DNA from: Rhizobium mongolense subsp. loessense
GTDB lineage: Bacteria > Pseudomonadota > Alphaproteobacteria > Rhizobiales > Rhizobiaceae
DNA length: 64,000 nucleotides
Reading direction: 5' to 3'
NCBI RefSeq assembly: GCF_900099775.1
Contig: NZ_FMTM01000005.1
Span: 62,001-126,000 of the forward strand
Part shown: piece after piece, positions 35,500 to 44,087 of the stretch
How the letters are laid out: every line of letters starts with the position of its first letter
Numbering within the stretch: position 1 is the first letter of the stretch
Translations under genes and position numbers: made by a program
The notes under the pieces: generated by a model
Told to the model about the DNA's origin: nothing
The model's database searches: none
The model's input: only the letters and a program-made list of their open reading frames with translations

Positions 35500-36045
35500 A
35501 TGTCAGAACTCGTGGTGCTCGGTTTCGATACCGCCGACAAGGCGGACGCCATTCTCAACCGGCTTGTCCAACTCGAGAAGGAATACCTTGTCGATCTGGA
35601 AGACGCCGTCGTCGCAGTCCGCGACAGCTCGGGCAAGGTCCGACTGAAGCAAAGTATCAACCTTACCGCGGCTGGCGCGGCCAGCGGCGGCGTTTCCGGT
35701 GCTCTGTGGGGATCGCTGGTCGGTCTCCTGTTCCTCAACCCGCTTGCGGGCATGGTCCTCGGTGGCGCCTTCGGCGCCGGATCGGGCGCGCTTGCCGGTT
35801 CAATAACCGACTATGGGATCGACGACGATCTCATCAAGCGGTTGGCCGAAGCGATTCCGGCCAATAGCTCGGCGCTGTTCCTTCTCGTACGCAAGGCGCA
35901 GCCCGAGAAGGTGCTGGAAGCATTCAAGGGTGAGCATGCCAAGGTCCTGCGCTCGTCGCTGTCTCCGGAGCAAGAAGAGCGCCTACGTCAGGCCCTTGCC
36001 GCCGAACCGCTCGTGCCATCTGCTCCGCCTTCGTCCAACGTGTGA
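35500..36045 (+). CDS. DUF1269 membrane protein
   Basis: The 181-residue protein starts MSELVVLGFDTADKADAILN, followed by a Gly/Ala-rich membrane hairpin (about 60-110, with LWGSLVGLLFLNPLAGMVLG) and a C-terminal helical tail. This is a DUF1269-type protein, often stress-induced; its function is unknown. GGAG lies eight bases before the ATG at 35500. The upstream extension is rejected. Confidence 0.88.
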   Translation: MSELVVLGFDTADKADAILNRLVQLEKEYLVDLEDAVVAVRDSSGKVRLKQSINLTAAGAASGGVSGALWGSLVGLLFLNPLAGMVLGGAFGAGSGALAGSITDYGIDDDLIKRLAEAIPANSSALFLLVRKAQPEKVLEAFKGEHAKVLRSSLSPEQEERLRQALAAEPLVPSAPPSSNV

Positions 36046-36153
36046 TGGCCGCTGGACCGTTGCGAATAGCGTTGGAAATTTGAAGCTTGTCTTTCGATGG
36101 TTGCCTTTGGCTACGGGGGACGCGTCGAAGACCTCGTAGTAAGGACGTAGCCG

Positions 36154-37179
36154 GTGAAGGTGCGATTTGCGAAGTCTTTCTCGCGATTATTGAAGACGCA
36201 AAGGAAGTTTCAGAGCTTCTTCGAAAAGGCTTGGAAAAGTTCGCAGACGAAAACGAGATCCACGTCGACCAGATCGAAAGGCGGCGCAAATCCGGTCCTT
36301 AGGGAGGTAGTCGGCTTCGGCAGTAACCCCGGACGCCTTGGAATGAAACTTTTTCTTCCGAAGCGGTTGCCAGCAAAGCCGGCGCTCGTCGTGATCCTTC
36401 ATGGGTGCCGGCAGACGCCTGAGAGCTTCGACGCTTCAAGTGGATTTTCCAGGCTCGCTGCCCAGCGCGGATTTGTTCTTCTTTATCCGCAACAGAAGAA
36501 TGCCAACAATGCCCATGGCTGCTTCAACTGGTTTCGGCCAAGTGCAGTGGCGCGCGACCGCGGCGAGCTGATGTCTGTCCGGCAGATGATCGAACATGCG
36601 ATTGACCGCCATCGGATCGATCGGTCCCGAGTCTACATTGCGGGGTTATCTGCGGGGGGAGCAATGACATCGGCCCTTATCGCAACATATCCCGGCCTTT
36701 TTGCCGGTGTCGCAATCGTCGCCGGAATGCCCTTTGGAACCGCAAGGGACGCAGTATCCGCTTTGCGTGCGATGAAATCCGGCACCGCGCCTCCGCCGGG
36801 CGGATGGGGCAGCCCTGTCAAAGCGGTTTCGCCTGCGCAGAGAGTATGGCCACCAGTCTCCATATGGCAAGGAACAGAAGACCGCGTGGTGAAGTCCGTT
36901 AACGCGAAGGCATGTGTTGCCCAATGGCTCGAGGTCGCCGGCATCCCGGAAGAAGTGCGCCGCACAGTTGTACAGCCCTGGGGTACGCTTGTCCGGTGGG
37001 AGCAGGACGGAAGGTCTCGGGTGTTGCTCTACATGTTACAGGGGTTTGGCCATGGGCTTCCAGTGCGGGGCCTCGGGAAAGGCCAGGGGCGAAAGCTCGA
37101 CCCCTATGTCCTTGATGCGGGTATTTCCGCTCCAGCCGAGCTCATGCGTCTTTGGGGTTTGAAACGGTCCGCTCTTTGA
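36154..37179 (+). CDS. PHB-depolymerase-family esterase
   Basis: The 341-residue alpha/beta hydrolase carries VVILHGCRQTPESFDA, the nucleophile motif GLSAGG, an Asp in WQGTEDRVV and His in GFGHGLPV, giving a full Ser-Asp-His triad. The family cleaves polyhydroxyalkanoates or aryl esters. The N-terminus is basic without a clear signal peptide, so an intracellular or non-classical location is possible. The start is GTG with AAGGA upstream. Confidence 0.88.
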   Translation: MKVRFAKSFSRLLKTQRKFQSFFEKAWKSSQTKTRSTSTRSKGGANPVLREVVGFGSNPGRLGMKLFLPKRLPAKPALVVILHGCRQTPESFDASSGFSRLAAQRGFVLLYPQQKNANNAHGCFNWFRPSAVARDRGELMSVRQMIEHAIDRHRIDRSRVYIAGLSAGGAMTSALIATYPGLFAGVAIVAGMPFGTARDAVSALRAMKSGTAPPPGGWGSPVKAVSPAQRVWPPVSIWQGTEDRVVKSVNAKACVAQWLEVAGIPEEVRRTVVQPWGTLVRWEQDGRSRVLLYMLQGFGHGLPVRGLGKGQGRKLDPYVLDAGISAPAELMRLWGLKRSAL

Positions 37180-37246
37180 ACGTGCCTACTGCCTTCCTTC
37201 AGGGCCAGATGGATTGCCCATCGCCGGCGGGCTCTTTTTTGACCAT

Positions 37247-38698
37247 TCAACGCCAGAACCTTTTTGCATCCACGACGTCGTCGAGCGCAGTCTGTGCTTC
37301 ATCGATCAGCTCTTGCTTGTCGGCATGCGAGATGACCGAGCTCGCAGCCGGATGATCTTCCAGGCCATGCTTCTTCAAGACGCTTGGCCCTGTTGCGAGG
37401 TCGTTCAGAGCGCCAAGGTGATCCTGCAGGTCGCCCATCGCCGAAATGAACCGCTTGTGGCGGCGCGCGCCGCGCTTGTCGGGAAAGAGCGAGGCGAAGA
37501 ACTCGGCTGCATACCTCAGTTTCTTAGCATCCTTGCGGGCCTCATGACGTTGTTCGTCGTCAACCTTTGCAAGGGCACGGCCATGCTTCTTGAGCTTTTT
37601 GCGCATCCGGTCGAGCGCCTGACAGGCGAAGTCGACGGCCGCCCCATTGCGATCATCGGCGGTCTCCGGCCGGTCGAGGTACTCACCGCATTGAAGCCAT
37701 TCGTTGAAGTCGAGCATCAGGGAACGGGCGCGCGAGGACTGAAGGGCGTCGACGACGTCGTCATAGGCGGTGTTTCGCGCGCTCTTCAGCCGCTCATGCA
37801 TGTCGGCATCCTTGGCCTTGACGAGGAGAACGTCCAGGTTTCGGGCGTCGCCCAGTGTTCCCGCCAGCCACCGGAGCTCGTCCTTCAGGCGCTCTGCTTC
37901 TGCATCAGTAAGCAGCGGCTTGTAGAGCGAAAAGGCAGAGCGGAGGCGTCTGAGCGCCACGCGCGCCTGATGGAGAGCCTCCGCATACCTCCGGCAAAGG
38001 AGGACATCCTCATTCAGCCTGAATTGCCGGAAGCAGGATTGTGCGATGGTTTGAAAGGATATGACCGCGTTCATGTTCTGGTCCAGATCGACGGGTTCCG
38101 CCTTGAACATGAACTGCTGCGGCCCGATGAGCTGATAACCGCGGCCCGCCTTGGACTGAGCGCCGAAACGAACTGGCGCAACGGCTTCGATGCGCCTTGC
38201 GAGAACGAACAGATTCTGGCGGTCACCATCCTTTAGCTCAAGCTCGACCTCGCAGATTGGTGTTCTCCGCTCTCCCGAGATTACGGTTCCCTGGTCCACG
38301 ACCACCTCGATCTGTGACCCGTTCTCGCTCCGGTTCCAGACCCGTCTGTCAACCTGGACATCGAACTGGGGAGTGACGTCGAGGTCAGGTCCGAACTCGG
38401 TCTGCAGCGGACTGGAATGATCGAGCAGGGGCGTGTTCGCGGTTAACGGAGTCTCCCATTCCGACCGTGCGAAGAGAGAGGCGCTTGATCCTGTCGCCTT
38501 TACCGTCTGCATCAAGGCCTCGCCTGTGCGGCGGATACGCAGGGTGAAGCCTGCCTTGAAGAGCTCATGGTCGGGCGTGTCGAAGTATGTCGAGTGTTGG
38601 CTGAGGACGTCTTCTGGCTCTCCGAGAAATTCGGAAGCGAGCAGCTCATTGACCGCTTCAGGTGACAGCTCGAGTTTCAATTCGATTTCGGCAGCCAA
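37247..38698 (-). CDS. CYTH-CHAD domain protein
   Basis: The 483-residue protein has an N-terminal CYTH (triphosphate tunnel) domain (about 1-200) opening with AAEIELKLEL, the E-x-E-x-K motif, and a C-terminal CHAD domain (about 215-480) with HQARVALRRLRSAFSLYKPLL and RHEARKDAKKLRYAAEFFA. CYTH-CHAD proteins act on inorganic triphosphate and bind polyphosphate. I prefer the TTG at 38698 with GGAG upstream; a longer reading to 38776 would run into the repeated segment at 38743-38861. A 34-bp piece of this gene recurs at 51309. Confidence 0.9.
   Translation of the reverse strand: MAAEIELKLELSPEAVNELLASEFLGEPEDVLSQHSTYFDTPDHELFKAGFTLRIRRTGEALMQTVKATGSSASLFARSEWETPLTANTPLLDHSSPLQTEFGPDLDVTPQFDVQVDRRVWNRSENGSQIEVVVDQGTVISGERRTPICEVELELKDGDRQNLFVLARRIEAVAPVRFGAQSKAGRGYQLIGPQQFMFKAEPVDLDQNMNAVISFQTIAQSCFRQFRLNEDVLLCRRYAEALHQARVALRRLRSAFSLYKPLLTDAEAERLKDELRWLAGTLGDARNLDVLLVKAKDADMHERLKSARNTAYDDVVDALQSSRARSLMLDFNEWLQCGEYLDRPETADDRNGAAVDFACQALDRMRKKLKKHGRALAKVDDEQRHEARKDAKKLRYAAEFFASLFPDKRGARRHKRFISAMGDLQDHLGALNDLATGPSVLKKHGLEDHPAASSVISHADKQELIDEAQTALDDVVDAKRFWR
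38540..38573. repeat. CYTH-gene segment repeated at 51309-51342
   Basis: This piece of the CYTH-CHAD coding region recurs nearly identically (about one or two mismatches) at 51309-51342, followed there by a GTGTC junction to the copy of 38743-38861. Confidence 0.8.
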
Positions 38699-38742
38699 GG
38701 ATGATCTCCAAGGTTCGTTCGAAGCCAGCAGATAGTTCAGCT

Positions 38743-38861
38743 GTGTCACGGTATCATGAAGGCGACATCTGAGCATTCGATTATAGCGGAAACGGTCGAT
38801 CTTGCCGAGGCTGGATTCGAGTTGACCCGTTCACCGGGGTGCCGTCCGCTTGACGAGCATG
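38743..38861. repeat. 119-bp repeat, copy A (copy B at 51346-51464)
   Basis: The segment between the CYTH-CHAD gene and the nudix relic matches 51346-51464 with a single difference (near 38775). In copy A it runs uninterrupted into the nudix start; in copy B the IS110 element intervenes. Confidence 0.9.
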
Positions 38862-38880
38862 CGCCCATCGAAGGACGACG

Positions 38881-38960
38881 ATGTTACAGGATCGATCGCA
38901 GCCGGAAACACCCAGACGTAGACGATCTGCACCAGGCCGGCGCGTTTGCCCTCCGTGCGA
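38881..38960 (+). pseudogene. Nudix hydrolase remnant (5' end only)
   Basis: ATGTTACAGGATCGATCGC and the following bases match the start of the intact nudix gene at 52873. Here two bases are missing around codon 11, shifting the frame, and similarity fades by about 38960, before the nudix box. The rest of 38960-39104 holds no recognisable coding sequence. Confidence 0.8.
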
Positions 38961-39104
38961 AAGCAAGCTGAAGCAATCGGGCCTGTGCCGTTTCCGAAAA
39001 TCATTCCTCTCGATCTGGGACCGGTCCGTGGACTCCACAACGGCACCGGTAGGGGCGGCTAAATCGTTCCATCTCCGGTGGCGATCTGCTCACGCTCTCG
39101 TCAT

Positions 39105-40055
39105 TCAGGATGCCATTGCACTTTCGCGCGCGTTGCGCCGGATTGTCTGGGGCGGCTGGCCAAGCGTCCGCAGAAAAGCCCGGCGCATGCGATCACTATC
39201 GGCAAAGCCGGTTTCCTCCGCAATCACGTCCATGGAGTGGCGACCTTGTTCCATCATCAGCCGCGCCGCCTCCACGCGCAGGTTCTCCACGGCTTTGGCG
39301 GGTGACTGCCCGGTCTCTGACCGAAAGGCTCGGCTGAACTGACGCGCGCTCAAGCCCGCCGCATCCGCGAGCTCCTCAACCGACAGAAGGCTGCGCAAAT
39401 TGGCCTTGGCGTAGTCGACCGATTTCTGGATCCGGTCCGACTTCGGGTCCAGTTCAAGCAGCGCCGAAAACTGCGATTGGCCGCCGGCCCTGCGGTGGTA
39501 GACCACCAGCTTGCGTGCGACCGATCGAGCGACGTCCTGGCCGTGGTCCTTCTCGACCATGGCGAGGGCCAGGTCGATGCCCGCTGTCATCCCCGCCGAC
39601 GTCCACACGGTACCGTCGACGATGAAGATGCGATCCTCCTCTACCCTGACAGCCGGGAAACGCTCCCGGAGTTGGCGTGCAAAAGACCAGTGCGTCGTCG
39701 CACGCCGCCCATCCAACAGTCCGGATTCCGCAAGGATGAAGGCGCCGGTACAGGGGGCGGCCAGCCGTCGCGCGGTTTGCAAGGAGTGACGCACGAATTC
39801 GATCAGCCCGGGTGTCACCGGCTCGATCGTCGTGCCAGCTCCGAACATCACGGTGTCGTAAGCGGTGTGGTGGTCGAAGGCTTTGGTGTTGACCCCAAAG
39901 CCAGCGGACGATTTGATCTCGCCGCCGGCTTCGGAAAGCAACTCCATCTCGTAGGCCGGCTCTCCAAGCTGAAGATTGGCGATCTCGAAGACAGTTACCG
40001 CTGCAAAACCCAGCACCTGGAATCCTGGGAAGACCACGTAGCCTATTTTGTGCAT
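39105..40055 (-). CDS. GlxA-like AraC-family regulator with DJ-1/PfpI domain
   Basis: The 316-residue protein has an N-terminal DJ-1/PfpI-like domain (about 1-190), with PCTGAFILAESGLLDGRRAT around its elbow cysteine, and a C-terminal AraC-type DNA-binding domain (about 215-310), with SVEELADAAGLSARQFSRAF and VIAEETGFADSDRMRRAFLR. Such proteins sense small amines or other metabolites. The ATG at 40055 follows AAGGTGG. It lies downstream of the SDR, epoxide hydrolase and VOC genes on the same strand. Confidence 0.93.
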   Translation of the reverse strand: MHKIGYVVFPGFQVLGFAAVTVFEIANLQLGEPAYEMELLSEAGGEIKSSAGFGVNTKAFDHHTAYDTVMFGAGTTIEPVTPGLIEFVRHSLQTARRLAAPCTGAFILAESGLLDGRRATTHWSFARQLRERFPAVRVEEDRIFIVDGTVWTSAGMTAGIDLALAMVEKDHGQDVARSVARKLVVYHRRAGGQSQFSALLELDPKSDRIQKSVDYAKANLRSLLSVEELADAAGLSARQFSRAFRSETGQSPAKAVENLRVEAARLMMEQGRHSMDVIAEETGFADSDRMRRAFLRTLGQPPQTIRRNARESAMAS

Positions 40056-40398
40056 GAGGCACCACCTTTGTCTGAAACTGCCGTATATATCACATTTACG
40101 CCATCGCAAAAAGTCCTGCGCTTTCATGCGAACCGGACGTTGGTCAGATCGATGGACACCAGAAGCGGATTTTCGATGACGTTATCATCCGTGGCCCGCA
40201 AGAAAGGCGCGGCGTTTCGTCGGAAACCGGATGCCATCGGCCTCGTCGTAATCGTAGACGCGCCGTGCGGCCGCAAAGCCACCGGCGACTTTGCCACCCC
40301 GGCTTTGTTGGGGGGTCGCCACGCAGGTGAGAAGGAGCGGGCGGGTACGCACTCCGGCCTTCGCTAGATTGCGTACCCGTAGACGTCATCGCCGAGAT
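40056..40398. other. Intergenic region, VOC gene / GlxA-like regulator
   Basis: These 343 bases hold no convincing gene. A stable inverted repeat (40342-40379) lies close to the VOC stop; the part near 40056-40110 is AT-richer and probably holds the regulator's promoter. Confidence 0.45.
40342..40379 (-). terminator. Hairpin downstream of the VOC gene
   Basis: CGGGTACGC and GCGTACCCG are perfect 9-bp arms around a 20-nt loop, 19 bp past the VOC stop. It probably ends or stabilises the SDR-hydrolase-VOC transcript; no U-run is seen. Confidence 0.45.
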
Positions 40399-41037
40399 TT
40401 ATGACGGCAGCGGCTTGCCGGCCTGCTCCTGTACAATGTAGTCGGCGTACCAGTCCGGCCAATTCTCGTCATGCCTGCCGCCGGTTCGCTTCTCGTGTTC
40501 GCCGTGGGCGGACGCCGCGCGCCGAAGTGTCGCCGCAAGCTCCGTCGACGAGGTGAACGTCGTAATGTTCGTATCCACGCGTCCAGGCAATCGCTCGGTG
40601 ACTTCCTGGAGTAGCCATCCGTTGCCGTCCGGATCGCTGAACGAGGCGTAGGAGCGGTAGCTGCGCCGCTCGGGATCGCGACCGCTGACAGGCGGCTGTC
40701 CAGGACCGGCGCGGTGGATGATCTCGCTCACGTCCGCGCCACGACCGATGAGTTCGGCGCGCGCGACCTCGATATCCGACACGACGAGATAGAGCCCGCT
40801 TGCCGAGCCGGGTGCGGCCGACGTCAACCCCGTGCCGAAATGGATCGAGCTCGGCGAGCCTGGCGGCGTGAACTGCACGACCCGGAATGTATCACCGACG
40901 GCAAAGTCGGCGTCGAGCCTCCAACCCAAGCCGTCATAAAAGCGCTTTGCACGATCGACGTTCGAGATGGGGATAACGATGACCTCAAGTTTCAGGTCGG
41001 CCGTTTGCACGTTGGGGGTTTTGGTTGCATTGGTCAT
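40399..41037 (-). CDS. VOC-superfamily (glyoxalase-like) protein
   Basis: The 212-residue protein has a VOC fold: LEVIVIPISNVDRAKRFYDG, LGWRLDADFAVGDTFRVVQF, then GLYLVVSDIEVARAELIGRG and YASFSDPDGNGWLLQEV, which supply the usual metal or substrate pocket residues. The last 60 residues (HGEHEKRTGGRHDENWPDWY) form an extra C-terminal tail seen in some family members. The reaction is unknown. The ATG at 41037 has AAGGA upstream; it lies 61 bp after the epoxide hydrolase gene. Confidence 0.88.
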   Translation of the reverse strand: MTNATKTPNVQTADLKLEVIVIPISNVDRAKRFYDGLGWRLDADFAVGDTFRVVQFTPPGSPSSIHFGTGLTSAAPGSASGLYLVVSDIEVARAELIGRGADVSEIIHRAGPGQPPVSGRDPERRSYRSYASFSDPDGNGWLLQEVTERLPGRVDTNITTFTSSTELAATLRRAASAHGEHEKRTGGRHDENWPDWYADYIVQEQAGKPLPS

Positions 41038-41098
41038 GGCTTTTTCCTTCTGGCTGGGAAGGCGGCGCGCTGAGCGCGTCCCTTCTTTCTCAAATCGA

Positions 41099-42454
41099 CT
41101 AACGCAGCGACCTGAACGAAGCTCGCAACTCTTCAGTGAAGATTTCTGGCTGTTCCCAGGCCGCAAAATGCCCGCCCTTGGGCAGTCGATTGTAGTGGAT
41201 TAGCTGCGGAAATGCTTTCTCGGTCCAACTGCGGGGAGCGGTATAGATTTCGTCAGGAAAAGCGCTCACCGCGACCGGGATGGTAACGCCCTTGGGAGCG
41301 AAGAATGCGAGCTTGCTCTCCCAGAAGAGGCGCCCCGAAGACAGCCCCGTGTTAGTCAGCCAGTAGAGTGTGATGTTGTCGAGGATGTCATCGCGAGTCA
41401 GCCCTTCAGAAGCCCCGTCAAAGACGCGGCCGATCAGCTTCTGGCTCTCCGGATCATGGTCAATCATCCACGCGGCAAGGGCGATGGGCGAATCGTCCAG
41501 GCCGTAGAGTGTCTGTGGCCGGGCCCCCATTTCCTGTGCATAGCCAACACGGTGCTTGTAGAAGAAATCGAGCTGCTTCCACGCATACTCCTCGTCGCCC
41601 GTCAGGCCCGTCGGCTGCGGACCGCCGGCCAGCGCCGCTGAAATGTTGTCGGGAAGCGTGCCGGGCATGTTGGTGTGGATGCCAAGCAGCCCTGCAGGCT
41701 TCTGTAGCGCCATCTGCTCGTTGACGGCGTCACCCCAGTCGCCGCCCTGCGCGACATACTTCTTATAACCCAGGCGGTTCATCAGAACGGCCCAGGCCCG
41801 GGCGACACGCTGCGGGTCCCAGCCGAGCTCGGTGGGCTTACCGGAAAAGCCGTAACCGGGGATTGATGGAATTATGACGTCAAACGCATCGGCTGCCGTG
41901 CCGGCGTGCGCTGTGGGATTGGTCAGCGGATCGATGATCTTCAGCTGCTCTATGATCGAACCGGGCCAGCCATGGGTTATGATGACCGGCAGCGCGTTCG
42001 GGTGCTTCGACTTCACATGGATGAAGTGGATGTCGACGCCGTCGATATTCGTCACAAACTGGGGCAGGGCGTTCAGCCTCGCCTCGACCTTTCGCCAGTC
42101 ATACTGGTTGGCCCAATAGTCGGCGAGCTTCTGCATCGTGGCAAGTCGCACCCCTTGGGTGTCGTCTCCGACAAGCTCCTGGTCTGGCCATCGCGTAGCC
42201 TTGACCCGCCGCTGGAGGTCGACTAGGGCCTCGTCGGTGGCACGGAACTGGAAGGGACGGATGGTTTCGTCGATAGCCGGCTGGGCTTCGGACGCACCCT
42301 TTGCGGAAGCCTGCGCAACCTCGACGCCACTTCGCTCAGGAAAGTTTGTTTCGGCATGAGCCACGACTGTGGGAATAAAGATTGCGATCGCTCCCGCCAA
42401 TGCGGTAGCGGCAAGGTGATTGCGCTTGCCAATTATCGAATAGGGTCTCGACAT
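41099..42454 (-). CDS. Exported epoxide hydrolase (EHN plus alpha/beta hydrolase)
   Basis: The 451-residue protein has a basic, hydrophobic N-terminal signal (KRNHLAATALAGAIAIFIPT, cut near AHAETN), an EHN domain (about 60-165, with LQRRVKATRWPDQEL and DYWANQYDWRKVEARLNALP) and an alpha/beta-hydrolase core with ITHGWPGS and the nucleophile Asp in QGGDWGD. Microsomal-type epoxide hydrolases open epoxides to diols. Export to the periplasm is unusual and worth noting. The ATG at 42454 has AGGAG at good spacing. It is the middle gene of SDR-hydrolase-VOC. Confidence 0.9.
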   Translation of the reverse strand: MSRPYSIIGKRNHLAATALAGAIAIFIPTVVAHAETNFPERSGVEVAQASAKGASEAQPAIDETIRPFQFRATDEALVDLQRRVKATRWPDQELVGDDTQGVRLATMQKLADYWANQYDWRKVEARLNALPQFVTNIDGVDIHFIHVKSKHPNALPVIITHGWPGSIIEQLKIIDPLTNPTAHAGTAADAFDVIIPSIPGYGFSGKPTELGWDPQRVARAWAVLMNRLGYKKYVAQGGDWGDAVNEQMALQKPAGLLGIHTNMPGTLPDNISAALAGGPQPTGLTGDEEYAWKQLDFFYKHRVGYAQEMGARPQTLYGLDDSPIALAAWMIDHDPESQKLIGRVFDGASEGLTRDDILDNITLYWLTNTGLSSGRLFWESKLAFFAPKGVTIPVAVSAFPDEIYTAPRSWTEKAFPQLIHYNRLPKGGHFAAWEQPEIFTEELRASFRSLR

Positions 42455-42540
42455 GATCATTCTCCTTGTTTTGAGGATCGACGAAAACGCCGCCGATAGC
42501 GCAGCACAATTGAATGGATACCTCTGAGGGCAGGCGCGAA

Positions 42541-43341
42541 TTATTCCCCCACTCGATAGCGGGCGGCGGGCACGCTGTGGGAAAGGTTCGGCATGAGCTT
42601 CTGGCGCGCCACTTCGTACGCTTCCCAGTCGGCAACCTCCGGCAGCGACGGGATGGTCACCTTTTCGCCGAGATCGAAGCCTGCAAGAGATGCATCCACC
42701 ATGTCCTCGGCGGACATGACGATCTCGCTCGGCACATTCTCAAGCGGCCTTCCGGCGATGCCCCAGAAATCGGTTGCCGTAGCGCCCGGAAGAACGGCTT
42801 GGACTCGGACATTCTTGTCGGCAAGCTCCTTCTGGAGCGACAGGGTGAGGGCCAGCACGAAGGCTTTGCTTCCGCCGTACACGCCGTTCAGCCGTTCCGG
42901 CGCGATAGCGACGATCGAGGCGATGTTGATAATCGCGCCGGTGCCCCGTTTCACGAAGCCGGGCACTGCAGCATAGGTCAGCCGCGTCAGCGCATTGACG
43001 TTCAGCGTGATCATCTCTTCCATCTTGTCGATATCGGACGCCAGCAGCGGGGCGGTCGCGCCGATACCGGCATTGTTGACCAACGTGGTGATGCTGGCGT
43101 CGGTCCGAAGTACTTTCTCGACGCGGCCGAGATCATCCTTGTTGCCAAGGTCCGCCGCGACCACCTCGACAGCGCGGCCTGTTTCGTCGGTGAGACGCTC
43201 GGCGAGCGCATCGAGGCGCTCCTTGTTGCGGGCCACGAGGATCAGGTCAAAGCCCCGGCGCGCCAGCCGATCGGCATAAATCGCGCCAATACCAGAGGAA
43301 GCGCCAGTGATGAGTGCGGTGCCCTTCGAGTTCTCAGTCAT
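42541..43341 (-). CDS. Short-chain dehydrogenase/reductase
   Basis: The 266-residue SDR has the cofactor motif TGASSGIG at residue 12, NNAG near 90, a catalytic serine region IINIASIVAI and YGGSK as the YxxxK active site. NADP preference is likely from RNKERLD after beta2. The substrate is unknown; with the epoxide hydrolase and VOC protein it may act in oxidation of an epoxide-derived diol (inference). GGAG precedes the ATG at 43341 by six bases. Confidence 0.94.
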   Translation of the reverse strand: MTENSKGTALITGASSGIGAIYADRLARRGFDLILVARNKERLDALAERLTDETGRAVEVVAADLGNKDDLGRVEKVLRTDASITTLVNNAGIGATAPLLASDIDKMEEMITLNVNALTRLTYAAVPGFVKRGTGAIINIASIVAIAPERLNGVYGGSKAFVLALTLSLQKELADKNVRVQAVLPGATATDFWGIAGRPLENVPSEIVMSAEDMVDASLAGFDLGEKVTIPSLPEVADWEAYEVARQKLMPNLSHSVPAARYRVGE

Positions 43342-44087
43342 AAAAATCTCCATCAGGTTGGAATTTCTAGCCCCGATATTAGGACAAGACTTGCACGTCT
43401 CAAATGTCGTATATCCGTCGATTCAGGACATCCGGGCGACTACGTCGTCTTAAGGCAAGTAGGATTTTGGCTTGAGGCTCGGGCACCCTTCCCGGAAAGA
43501 CGGGAAGGTAAAGACAGGGGCTGAACAATGGACCCAGGTTTGGCGCTCGGGCTTGTCTGACCTGAAGGAGCGCTACGGAGGTCGCGCTCGATCGAAACGG
43601 AGGCTAAACTCTCCGGCCGGGCGGCATGAACTATCGAACTGCGGTGGGTCGCCGAGGCGAGCGGCCCATGACCCGTTTGTACGCGGTTCTGAAGGGCGAC
43701 GGACGGGGCAATCGTCGCAACCGATTCGCCCACCTCCCTGTCGGCAAAGCCGGCAATGATCGCGGCAAGTGTCGATTTCAGCGACGCCTGCGCGGTTGAT
43801 ACGGAGCGACACGCGCGGGTGGGACGGGAACCTTCTATGTGCATGGCGTGATCGTATCAGTGATGAAGGGTTTTGGTTTTCGGCGCCAGGATGGGAGTAT
43901 CATCGCCGGCCGTTGAAGCCGGCAATGATGCTTTCAAGCGCGACGCCGTTTACGATCCGGTCAAAGCAGCCGGATCGTGACGTCGATATTGCCGCGTGTG
44001 GCCTTCGAGTATGGGCCGATCTGGTGGGCCTACAGTCGGCCGCATAACCAAGCGTGCGTCCGATAGAAAATCGCAGGCGGGAGGAAC
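43342..44087. other. Gene-poor region with decayed sequence
   Basis: These 746 bases have no intact gene. The end nearest tauE holds the Ohr C-terminal relic at 43961-44029. Two short similar stretches (near 43745 and 43915, sharing AAGCCGGCAATGAT) suggest further decayed or duplicated material. Confidence 0.5.
43961..44029 (-). pseudogene. C-terminal remnant of an Ohr/OsmC peroxidase gene
   Basis: The minus strand encodes AHQIGPYSKATRGNIDVTIR then LL and TGA, the expected C-terminus of organic hydroperoxide resistance proteins. The resolving cysteine (normally CPYS) is Gly, and an in-frame TAG lies directly upstream. Only 22 codons survive. Confidence 0.7.

Noticed and set aside
36154..36300. 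Alternative start for the esterase at a downstream ATG
   Set aside because: The GTG at 36154 has a good AAGGA; the basic N-terminal region could still be an artefact, but no better-supported internal start was found before the hydrolase core.
43472..43844. Small genes on either strand in the gene-poor region
   Set aside because: Frames lack ribosome binding sites and family resemblance, and the composition suggests decayed DNA.
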